A stretch of DNA of 64,000 bases, taken from NCBI RefSeq assembly GCF_041146795.1, contig NC_135175.1:36586669-36650668 (forward strand), given 5' to 3'. This document shows positions 51,401 to 63,400 of the stretch, piece by piece. Origin of the DNA: Maylandia zebra. Taxonomy: Eukaryota; Chordata; Actinopteri; Cichliformes; Cichlidae. The number at the start of each line of letters is the position of its first letter. Position 1 is the stretch's first letter. The translations under genes and the position numbers were made by a program. Under the pieces are notes generated by a model that did no database searches, was not told the DNA's origin, and saw nothing but the letters and a program-made list of their open reading frames with translations.

Positions 51401-54400
51401 GGCGGTGTAACAACCGCAGGACCAGGCGAGGCAGAAGCAGAGGCTGGACCACGGACCCTCCAGCGGAGACAGGTTGCTGGCCGGGCTCACCAGAACCCCC
51501 AGCGGAGACAAGGAAGTGTTGGCCAGGCTCTCCAGAACCCCCAGTGGAGTTGAGGAAGTGCTGGCCGGGCTCTCCAGAACCCCCAGCGGACAGGAGGAAG
51601 GGCTGGCCTGGCTCTCCAGAACGCCCAGCAGATGAGGAAGGTGGCGGCGTGGGAGCCGCAGAGTCCTGGATGGGCTCACCCAAGCTTCCAGCAGGAGCTG
51701 ATGTAGGGCTAGAGGGTGTGGGGACCCCTGACTGAACATTAGGCTGACTAGGTGGGTGAGTGTGTAGCTGACCAGGGAACTGAAGTGCTACAGGGGACTG
51801 CACTAAAGTCTGAACTGGCACACGGGACTGAACTGATGGCTGTAGTAACGGTTGTGGTGACAGTGGAGTAGGTGGTGGAGTGGACGACTGAGTTAATGGT
51901 GACTGAGCTAATGGGTCAGCTAAAGAGTGCATTAATGGCAGGACTACAGGTTGAATGCCTGACTGAGCAGCAGCCTGAATGGCTGAGTGTAGTGATGGTT
52001 GCGGTGGAAGAGAAGCAGGTGGTAGTGTGGATGATGGAGCTAAGGGCAACTGAGTGACAGACCGAACCTATTCTGAGCCAAAGTGTGAAACTGGGTGTGG
52101 GTCCCAATCACAAACCCGAAACTCTGGCTGATTGGGGCCCACACCCAGTTTCACACCTTGGCTCAGGCGATTAGAGGATCATCAGGGGGTCCTTTTGTCC
52201 CTCTGTGGGGGGAAACTCCCACTAGGTTTATATCTGGGACTCTCCACCATTTGACCTTAGAACTGAAGAAACTTCCCGGATGAGAGGTGAAACGTCTTCA
52301 AGTAACTTAAAGAAGTCCAGACGCTTTTCTTTGCAAGCTCCTTTGACTTTGTTTCCTGTTCTTATGCTGTCCTCCTGTAGCCCAGCATGAGTAGAGGTCT
52401 CTTTTTTTCCTCTTGTACTTTTCCCATTGTAGTGTACATTTCAGTGGTTTTTCTGTAATGCAACCGTTCTCTGACTTGTATCCCCATGTGATGTCTGTGT
52501 TGTGTGTGTAAGGTCGGGGGCGGGTTCATTCCACTGCAGGGCAACCTGCTTGTGGCGAATAAAATTTGAACTTGAACTTGAACTGATGACTGAAGTGATG
52601 GTGGAGGTGAAAATGGAGCTTGTGGTGGGGTAGATGACTGAGGTGCGGGGGACACAGGAGACGGAACTACAGATTGAACTGAGGGAGACTGGGTAGCAAA
52701 CTGAACTAGTGGTAGTAATGGCGGTTGGGGAGAAGGCTGGACTGTGCACTGGGGAGAAGGCTGAATGACTGACTGAGGAGCATCCTGAGCAGCTGAGTGT
52801 AGTGATGGTTGTGGGACCGGATGTAGGACAGGTGGTGGTGTAGGTTCCTCTGAGCCTGCAATGCGGATGAAGGGTGCAGGCACCTGCTGGACACCAGTCG
52901 CTCCCACCTGAGGAGTAGGTACAGGTGCAGATATCGGCTGGGTCCTGGCAGGCCTCACCTCAGGGGTTGGCACAGGTTTCGGCAGGGACTGGGCGGCTGC
53001 TGTCCCCGCCCGAGGAGCTGATACGAGTGCAGGGACCAGCAGAGCCTCAGCCGACCCGGAAACCGGAACAGGGACCAGCTGCGTGTCAGCCCTCCTCACC
53101 TGGGGAACTGAGGCAGGTGCAGGGGAGTGCTGGGCCGCAGCTATCCCTAGAGCACAAGGGGCCTGGGAGGCGGCCCTAGAAAGAACAGTCTGCAAGAGAT
53201 TAATTCCCTGCCCTGAGTGAGCGGATGAGAAACAGTGCTCTGACCTCGCAGATTTAAGTGTGCTAAAGCTGTAGCTTACAGGCACTAGAGCACCACCTTC
53301 AGGGTTTACAAACTCTAGAGAAGTGTGATCAGCTGATGCACCAACAGTCTTTGAGCTTCTTTCTTTATAAATAAATATGCCTTGCCTTGCCTTCTTCGGA
53401 ACTAACCATGCTTATACTGTCAGAGGAGGGGTTAATAGCCGATGTAAACATAGTCCCGTGCACTGGAAAGGCAGATGAAACAAAGTCTTTTGCCTCCGGA
53501 TCGCTGGAAATAGTAAACCCAGGGAAAACAGTGGTGGGTATAGAGTCCCCTGACTTAAGAACATTCGAATTATAGACACGTCAGAATGGACTTTCCCCTG
53601 GGGTGATGGCTCAGAAGTAACAAGCTGGGGTCGAGCTATCACAGGAACATTTATAGTCTCTAACTTTACTGCTTTAACATCTAAGGAGGCAGGTTTTAAA
53701 GCCGCAGTTGTGAGCTTAACTGCAAAACAATCATCCTCAGCAGACACACAGGTAAAAGGCACAGAAAGAGGTATCTCTAACTCAGAAAATGCTGACTTCA
53801 AGTTTTCAGACTTAGGAAACACAAGCGAAGGATAATGTTTCTCAAATATGAGTCCAAACGTAGGAGAAACGGTCTCTGAGTTGACCCTCTGGGCAGTACA
53901 ACAGTTCATAAGAAGTTCAGCTTCAGATTCAACATTTACAGATTGTGAGCCTTTAGGGCCTGAGGCAAGAGTCACAGAGTGAGAGGGAATGGAGAAGGGC
54001 TCCGCGGCAGCGGCGTCGAAAAACTCTCTCGTTGGAGCAGCTGCTGTTGCGCTACTGAAAGCCCCGTCTGCTGCTGCAATACTGTCGCGGCGAGCTTTGT
54101 TCGCTGCTGCTGCGGCGGCTGCCTGGCGGAGATCTCCGTCTGCTATCACTGTGGCGTGGAATCCCGGGAAAAGACGCGGTCTGCCAGCTCACGAGCTTGT
54201 GACGCCTCCTTGGCTCGGCTCAGTTCATCAATAAAGCCCTCATACCAGCTGAGCTGGCGAAGGAAAGGGTTTCCCCTCGACTATTGCCCTCATGGCATTA
54301 AGTCCGACAGAAATTGTCCATGAGTCCGACCGGTTATTTGCCTAACCAGACTCTGTACACGGAGAATTTCTTCCTCACGGGTAGAGCCTGCTGGGTCCAT

Positions 54401-57400
54401 TTCGTGGTTGCGTCGTTCTGTCATGCGGCGGCCTTGTGAAGGCAAGAGGGGACCCAAACGCACGGCTCAAGACATGCGGGGATAAACTCGAAAGGCAGGT
54501 CTTTATTAATAGGAACATAAGAAGTCATACAAAACTATACTGGGAGAAACTAAAGCTGAGGCTGGGGGAGGCTGGGAAGACACGAGGGAATGCACACAAC
54601 CTAGAGGGACGACGAAACACGGAACAAAGGGATACTGTGACATAAATACACAGAAGGTAATGAGGGAAGTGGGAACACATGGGGAGCACAGCTGAGGACA
54701 ATTACTCATGACAGAGCAGGGAGGACACGAAACTGAAAATACTGACACCAAGATGTGGACCTTAAACACAACACAGAGTACACAGAGAGGAGCACAGAGA
54801 GAGGCAGAGAGAGAGAAGCAGAGAACAAGAAGGAATACACGAGGGGATGAGGAGAACACAGAACACGGTAACAGAACAAACACCACAATATAAGCACGGA
54901 CACAGGGGGAATCCAAATACCAAACCAAACAATCCTATGAACATAAAGAACAAAATACAAAACCACAGGAAACTAAGAACACTGGGTCAAAATGACCCAG
55001 GACCATGACATTTGTTGTGTCCACATTGTCAAGCTTGTGTGTCAATTCTACATCTCTCCATTTTTTCTGTTTTATTTTGAAGAGTCTGGTGTTTCCATGT
55101 TCAGTGTGTTTTGTTTTACTTCCCCCGTGGCATCATGTTCATTTGTGTCAAGTGTGTCTCCCCATTAGCCTCCTGTGTATTTAAGTCCTCTGTCTCCTTC
55201 TGTTCTTTGTCGGGTCATCTGTTTATGTCATGCCAAGCCAGGTCAGGTCACAGAGTCTTGTTTTCTACTGTTCAAGTTCATGTTCATGTGCAGGTCAGGT
55301 TTAGTTTTCTTCACGTTCACGTTTCACATATTCCTGTTCAGTTTCATGTTCTAATTATCCTATTTGCTTAGCTGCTCCCAGTGTAGGTTTAGTTCAGTTT
55401 TTCCCTCATTTTGCTGTGTTTTCTGTTTATGTAATCAGCTACAATAAAGGCTTGCTTTTTGTTATACCTTAGTTCATTTATCCCGTGTCTGCTTTTGGAT
55501 CTGCTCCATAAATACATGACAGGTGGACTCCAGCTTACACTGGAGCAGTTTGCAGCCGCGTGTCATGTGGTGGGAATGAGAATGAATACCTCCAAGTCTG
55601 AGGCCATGGTCCTCAGATGGAAAAAGGTGGAATGCCCACTTAGGACAGCAACTTGTCCCTGACCCTGTGTAGAGCGGTTTAATTATCTCAGGGTCATTTT
55701 CATGAGTGAGGAGAGAGGGGAGCACGAGACTCCCTTTTGTGTCTTCCTCCTCTCACCCCAACCAGTCGCAGCAAATGGCTGTCGCTCCTTGAGCTTGGTT
55801 TTACTGGGGATTGCTTCCTGTTAAAAGGGAGTTTTTCGTTCCCACTGTCATGACGGGTTGATGTTGCGGCTGGAGTGATGCAGATGCTGCACCGGTCCAT
55901 CGTGGTGAAAAGAAACCTGAGCAAGATCATAGAAACAAGTGGCACAAATGAGCTTTCTCTAAAGGGTGGCTGGGCTCTCTCTTCGATATTAGTGGTGTGT
56001 AATACTGCTTATTTGGTATGATCCAATACCAAGTAAATACGGGCCAGTATGGCCAATACCAATACCTTTCAATAAATAAGGTGGATGCGTCATGATCTTA
56101 AGTGTTTTTTGTGATGTTTCATTTTTTATTATTAAATAGTTAAAACCCAGGACATAATTAGGACAAAGTTTATAATTAAATACAAAATGCTTTATGATTG
56201 TGGTGGGGTGTGGTCTGCGATGCTGCTTCAGGTGAGATGGACTCACCCGCACGGCATCTGCAATCACGCCTTGCTGGCTTGTGCTCTGCTTGTGTTGTTG
56301 TTGTTTTTGGTGGTGATGTGTACAGCTGGCAGCGGGAGAGCTGCAGCCGTTGAATGTAGTGTTACAGCAACTGTGAGATTATTAGAAAAATAAATGATGC
56401 TGCGAAGCATGAATATGTCTTTGGGTCTGCGGTGGTGATTTAGTTATCAAGTTGTTTTTTGTTTTTGTTATTTTAGAAAAATCTTAAAGTGCACGCAAAC
56501 CAATGAACAAATTAAAACAAACAAGTACTGTTGAGAAACTATAACAAAAAAAATTACAATTAAAATTCTCAACAACAAAAACAACTGGTGAAAATATAAT
56601 TAATATGTAAAGAATGTAACAACCCCCAAAGCATCTAAGTCAGGTCACATGACAGCGCAACACCTAAGCACAAGAGGGGGGAGGGGCAGTAAAATGTGTC
56701 TGCTCTGCACTGACACGGGAGCAGCGAGTCCAGCAACCTGGCCGTTTTGTCTTTGCCGAAAGCACAGTATTGCAAACAAGAGCCGAACTTAAAGTAAAGA
56801 ATCTCTCTCACCAGGCTAGTATCGATCCGATACTGATGCCAAATTGGTATCGATACAATCTGCCTTGAGATAATGCCTTGGTGTTCCCCTAGACAAGCTA
56901 GAGGAGGTGCTTAGGGAGAAAGAGGTATGGGCTTCACTGCTGCTGGACTCGGATAATTGGAAGAGAATGAATGGCTGAATGAATGAATAGATGGATGGAT
57001 ATATCTGAAGAACAAAAGTAATAATTTACACAGATTATTGATGTTAATCTGCACTCACCGAGCCTTTCTGCAGTTCTTCACAGCTGGAATCAGTCTCAGT
57101 CTTCCCTGGTATGATGTGTTGTACTTCTGCAGGTCCAACTCATCCAGAACCAACTCGGACATCTGCAACATGTAGGCCAGAGCTGAGCAGTGGATCTCAG
57201 AGAGTTCCTTCTCTGATCTGTTCTCTGACTTCAGGAACTCTTGGATCTCCTGATGTACTGTGAGGTCGTTCATCTCCATCAGACAGTGGAAGATGTTGAT
57301 GCTTCTTTCAGGAGAGATTTCATTATCGTTCTTCCACTTCAGGTTGTCAATAACACTTTGGAGGTTTTCTGGACTGTTCTCTGTCTGACCCAGCAGACCT

Positions 57401-60400
57401 CCTAAGAGTGTCTGGTTAGACTCCAGACAGAGGCCATGAAGGAAGCGGACAAACAGGTCCAGCTGACCACTACTACTTTGGAAGGATTTCTCCATGACTT
57501 TCCACAGGAAATCATCCAGAGATGAAGATCTCTGTGCAAGCGCCTGAGTAGAATAAGGCTTCTGAGACACCCACAAATCATTCAGAGATAATTTCCTCTG
57601 GAGAATCATTTCTGGATCATCAAACAGATCATAATCATAATCATTATGATGATCATCCTCCCAGGTTTCACCAAGAAAATACTTCAGCACATCTGTCTTC
57701 TTGTTGATGTGACAGTGGAACATGTAGACTGCAGCCAGAAACTCCTGAATGCTCAGATGAACAAAGCAGTAGACTGGTTTCTGGAAGATCACACACTCTC
57801 TTTTGAAGATCTCTGTACAAACTCCTGAGTACACCGAGGCCTCTGTCACATCCAGGCCACACTGCTCCAGGTCTTCTTGGTAGAACATGATGTTTCCTTT
57901 CTCCAGATGTTCAAACGCCAGCCTCCCCAGCTTCAGAAGAACTTCCCTGTTAGCCTCCGTCAGCTCCTGTGGACTCGTCTCATGTCCATCATGGTACTTG
58001 TTCTTCTTCCTCTTTGTCTGAACCAGCAGGAAGTGTGAGTACATGTCAGTCAGGGTCTTGGGCAGCTCTCCTCTCTGCTCTGTAGTCAACATGTGCTCCA
58101 GAACTGTAGCAGTGATCCAGCAGAAGACTGGGATACTACACATGATGTGGAGGCTCCTGGATGTCTTCATGTGGGAGATGATTCTGCTGGACAGCTCTTC
58201 ATCACTGAATCTCTTCCTGAAGTACTCCTCCTTCTGGGCGTCAGTGAAGCCTCGTACTTCTGTTAGCCTGTCAACACATGTAGGAGGGATCTGATTGGCT
58301 GCTGCGGGTCGGGAAGTTATCCAGACGAGAGCCGAGGGAAGCAGATTCCCCTGGATGAGGTTTGTCAGCAGCTGGCTGACTGATGACTTCTGTGTGACAT
58401 CAGACAGCAGCTTCCTGTTGGTGAAATCCAATGAAAGTCTGCTTTCATCCAGGCCGTCAAAGATGAACAGAAGCTGAGAGACAGCCAGCTTCTCTGCTGT
58501 GACCTTCTGTAATGTTGGATGGAAAACATGGAGCAGCTCCAGAAGACTGTACTGCTCATCTCTGATCAGGTTCAGCTCCCTGAATGAAAGCAGAACCACC
58601 ACACTGACATGTTGGTTCTCCAAGCCCTCTGCCCAGTCCAGAGTGAACTTCTGCACTGAGAAGGTTTTTCCAACACCAGCCACGCCGTTGGTCAGAACCA
58701 CTCTGATGGGTCTCTGTTGGTCAGGTAAGGCTTTAAAGATGTCCTGGCACCTGATTGGAGCGTCATGGAGGGCGTCCATCTTGGAAGCTGTCTCCAGCTG
58801 CCTCACCTCATGTTGGGTATGAACCTCTTCACTCTGTCCCTCTGTGATGTAGAGCTCAGTGTAAATGGTGTTGAGGAGGGTTCTACTTCCTGTTTCATCA
58901 CTTCCTTCAGTCACACGTTCACATCTCCTCCTCAGATTGATCTTATGTTCATCTAAAACCTCCTGCAGACCAACATCTGCTGACAGAAAGAAAAAGAGAA
59001 AGAAAACTCTTCAATGTCTGAACAACAACCAGAAGTCCAGTTTTCAGAAATGAGTCCAACAGCAGACAGATGTTCAGTCTTACTTTGTACACAGCTGCTC
59101 TGACTGGCTGTCTGCAGTCCAGCTCTGCTTCTGGATCTTTTTCCACACTGGGGACAGGACGAGTCTCCCGATGAAGCAGACTGGTCCCAGTATGAGGAGA
59201 TGCACTGTCTGCAGAACCAGTGTCCACAGCTGGTAGAGACTGGATCCTTCAGGACGTCCTGACACAAAGCACAGCAGGACAGCTGCTCCTCCACACGAAC
59301 ACCGCTCCTCTTCCTCCCTCTGTGAACACATTTCTTTATCACTAAAATCATTTGAAAACTGTTGGTAAAAAAAGATCCAGATTTCATGACATTGGAGAAT
59401 CGTTAAAGGTCACAGAACAAAGTAAACGTCTAGCTACTTATCTGTTTAAATTCTGGAATCAAAAAAATAATTCCTTTCATTTCATTAACACCATGAACTT
59501 TTTTCTTGTCTGCTTGTCTTATTAAACTGCAACTGATCTGTCTGCAGTTTGCTATGAGAGAAAATAGAACATTTCCTGTAGAGACATCACAGTTAAAAAC
59601 CTTTTATCTGATTTTGGTTTAAAGCTCATGTTTTACACCATATTCATCCAAAATCATTGAAATTGCAGAGTAGTCACAAACTATCCCAAACCACAATAAA
59701 TGAGTTAATAGCAGTTCTCTTACGAGGCCAGTTCAGGTCCATAATTGAAGAGCATTGCTGGTCCAGGCCCAAGACTGAATTGTGGAGGTCTGTCTTTCGA
59801 CCAGTCACTGCTCACAGATAGACAGCTGGATAATGTAGACTGCAACTTCTGACTTCTGCTAACACAAACATATTTGTGATCGTAGGCTATCAGTCTCTTT
59901 TCTGATGAATGTCTAGCTCTAAACACACAAACTGCAGCTACTGCAGAAAATGTTTTGTTGTCAGTAACAGTGCTCTTAGATTATATTACAGTTTTTCTAG
60001 GTATCAGACAACTGCAGAGATGATCAGAGGAAAACGGGGCAAATAAATGTGTCATAAAAAGATTTTCAATGCCAGGAAATAAATTGTAGTTAAAATTCTG
60101 ATACACAAAACTGATTTTCACAAATTAAAATTTGACAGAATTATTTACAGTTTATATTCAATACATTCACTTTTTCTTACGTTGTTGGTCCAGGTTCATT
60201 ACTGAATTGTGGAGGTCTGTCTTTGGACCAGTCACTCCTCATAGACAGACAGCCTAATACTGGAGACTGTGACCTCTGACCTCTGCAAACACAAACATAT
60301 CGCATCAGTCTGATAAATTCTCTGATGAAATTCTTTTAAGCAGCACACATGCTGCAGGTGCTGCAGATCATGTGATAGTTTCCCATCAATAATAGTCCTC

Positions 60401-63400
60401 TTAGATACTTAGGCAGCTAATTTCTAAACAAAAATAATCTATATCTAAAGGATATAGATATCTGATAATGATATCTATATCCTGCAGGACACTGGCCCTC
60501 GAGGCCTGGAGTTGCCCACCCCGGGTTTAGGCGATGCTAGTAAAAGCACGTGAGAAGTGAAAGGATGCCTTGAGAAATTATGCACATGGCAGAGTTTGGA
60601 TGTTTTAAAAAGAGCGATAAAGGACAGAACCTGGCACTGGAAGGATAGTAGGGTGATAACTGGCAACTTGGTGCAGATGCAAAAAGGCTTTCTGCTGCAT
60701 TTGCAAATAAGGGATGGAGCCAGAAACCCTGATGTCTCACTGCCGTAAAGAATGGCTGCAGCTTAGGATATGGAGATTAGATGGGGAGAAACTGGCATCC
60801 CAGTGGTAAAAGAACTTGCTTCTGCATTAGCAAATGAGAACCGGGCATCCTTGTATCAGGAAATTTGCTGCTGCATTTGCGAATGACAGATAGAGAAGAA
60901 CCTGGCATCCCAGTGCAAACTTACTTGTGCACTTTGTGAAAGGAGGAATAGAAAACATCAGATGGCAGAGCAACTGATTTCCAGCTTCGCATTAAATGGT
61001 TTTAGGAGGCAGGTGCACAGAACCAAGCTTTGTCAGGTTTATATGGTTGATTGTCATTTATGCTTAGAAATATTTACTCATATATGCTTAGAGTTTATAA
61101 TCAATGTCATATTGATAGAGGTCTGATCCTTAGTAGTCTGCAAAGACTGTGTGTGCATTCCAGAGTGTTCTGGCATTCACACAGCTTAAGGTCATGAGAG
61201 AGGTTATATCTTCTCTTGCTGATACATGGAATGGCAAACACACGTATATCTGTATTAGTATAAGTGCCTTCTGTTTAGATGGACTGCTGGACTTCCAGAC
61301 CAGCAGGATTAGGGAAGTCGTTTATGGGGTCACATCTTGAAACCCCCCCCCCCCCCACACACACACAGACGGTACTCTTTGTTCACATGTGTACCTATGT
61401 TAATGAACCTATGCATATTCATGTAACCTCAATAAAAGAGCAGTGTTACGAGGGAGCGGACGAGAGTCTGACGGAGGTCAAGTGGGCTGAACGACACTCG
61501 GCTCCGGTCGGGTCTCCCTCATGCATAAAGAACTTTGACTACTTGGTGTTCAAAGCTTTTTGCTGTTGTATTTGAATTCTCTCGTTCCAGCGGCGGGTTT
61601 GTGTTAGGCAGACCAATCAAGCTTGTCCCTGCTACCAGGCACTGACGGGTGGGTGGAGCTACTTCTATACAAGCTACTGCAAGCAGTAGCTTCTGCCTTT
61701 GCAGCTGCAATGTTGCTTCTGCACAGAAGAAGACTTTGGATTCACATTTAGATGTGCGAGGTTAAGATGCAGTTGAAACTGGGCTACAGCCGTGTTTCAT
61801 GGAAACAGATGTACTGTCATGAACAAACACTCTATTTACAAACTGGATTCATGCCAAGAAGATGGTGTGCTTGGAGTTGGGGTCGGCTGAGTAAGGCATC
61901 TCTGTCAGAAGAAGGTAAACACATATTGTCTAAGAACCAGAACGTTGAAACCCACATCCTCAGGGACATTCACTAACAACTGTGCAATAGTAGAAGTTAT
62001 GCAAAAAAAGAAGCAATTATTCCAATTTTAAGAGCAATGACTGTTTACAAATAATTTATGTCAGTTATAGAATACCTTATTCATAAACAACATTTAAACA
62101 CTGACACTGAGTTTTCTTACGTTGTTGGTCCAGGTTCATTACTGAATTGTGGAGGTCTGTCTTTGGACCAGTCACTCTTCATAGATATACAGCTGGATGT
62201 TGGAGACTGTGACCTCTGACCTCTGCAAACACAAATACATTTCTGATCATATCCCATCAGTCTCTCATAAATTCTCTGATGAAATTCTTTTAAGCAGTTC
62301 TCAACACACTCATTGCAGCTGCTACAGATAACGTGATAGTTTCCTAGTTCTCTTAGATTAGATTACAGATTTTCTAGGTGACTGATCAAAGGCCAACCCA
62401 TTCTCGTAAAATTCTACGCTAAGTGACAAGTTGTCATTATATTACGCTTCCAGGCGCCCAACACGTCCCTATATTACGAGATCAGAAAAATGAGGAAACA
62501 TGAGAACTGTGTAGAATGAATCTACACATGCACGTTCGTTTCACTAAAATCGCTTTGGAAAACACTATCTAACGTCATTAAAGTGCTGGTCAAAATTAGG
62601 GATAAGGTTATGGTTAGGGCTGGAATACATGGCTGGAATGTGTATTGCCGCGGGAGCATCATTCTGCTGGATTTCATCCATAACCCAGCATGAAGCATCA
62701 TGTTCGGGTCTTGACAAATCATCACTATATTATGCCTCAGGAGTGAGAACGGCCTGCAGCTGCAGACGCATTCAGAGTGAAGTAGGGCAAATGAATAACG
62801 TTTGTCACTTTAAAAAGATCTATACATTGTAGCCTAAATTCTAACATATAAAACAGATTCGCACAAATTCTAATGTAACTGGGAAATAATTTACAGTTTT
62901 AAAGTTCAGTTTTCTTACATTGTCCGTGCAGGTTCATTATGAAATTGTGGAGGTCTGTCTTTGGACCAGTCACTCCTCACAGACACACAGCTGGATGCCG
63001 GAGACTGTGACCTCTGACCTCTGCAAACACAAACATCAATAACTGATCAGTTCTCTCTGACAGCCATATGATCAGCTGATCCCTCTGTGATATTGTGGCT
63101 GCTTCATAAGGCTGACAGGTCAGCCAATCATCAGCCAGTCTTTCTGTCTCTGAATGAACTCAGTTTGTTCTCAGCTCTTCTCTCTGATTCTGCTGCACTG
63201 ACTTCAATTAAACTTACAGAGTTCAGATCTCAGCAAGAAAACGAGTCAATAAAAATCAAACTCAGATCAGTTTGAACCAATCACAGATCAATGATTCTGC
63301 CATGGTTGTGTTGAAATGACTAATAAAGTTAGGAGTGTTCTTACATTGTTGCTGCAGGTCCATGACTGTAAGGTGGAGGTGTTTGTGTAACCCCGTCACT

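Larger units (their letters stand above)
50285..55010 (-). mobile_element. LTR retroelement, 4.7 kb, gag-like only, TSD TTTGT
   Basis: It is flanked by TTTGT at 50280-50284 and 55011-55015. The 5' LTR is 54419-55010 (592 bp, TGTCA...TGACA). The 3' LTR, from 50285, keeps the same first 50 bp and a later GAACAAAGGGATA stretch, but it is split by a hAT fragment and truncated. A CCCAGCAGG-type sequence follows the 5' LTR as a likely primer-binding area. The interior encodes a gag-like, then proline-rich protein; no protease, RT or integrase is seen. It is non-autonomous and broken. Confidence 0.8.
50108..55521 (+). mobile_element. older LTR (solo), itself split by an LTR element
   Basis: Its two halves are 50108-50284 (from TGTGACCTAG) and 55016-55521 (to CATGACA, with AATAAA near 55443), about 680 bp joined. 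It splits the RTE reading frame between SS(L)GG and GLQLTLEQF. The flanking five bases do not match cleanly, so the exact ends are uncertain. Confidence 0.6.

Noticed and set aside
54506..54966. Hydrophobic 140- and 86-codon open frames resembling membrane proteins
   Set aside because: They are LTR sequence (54419-55010) read in an arbitrary frame; the T/C-rich bias explains the hydrophobicity.
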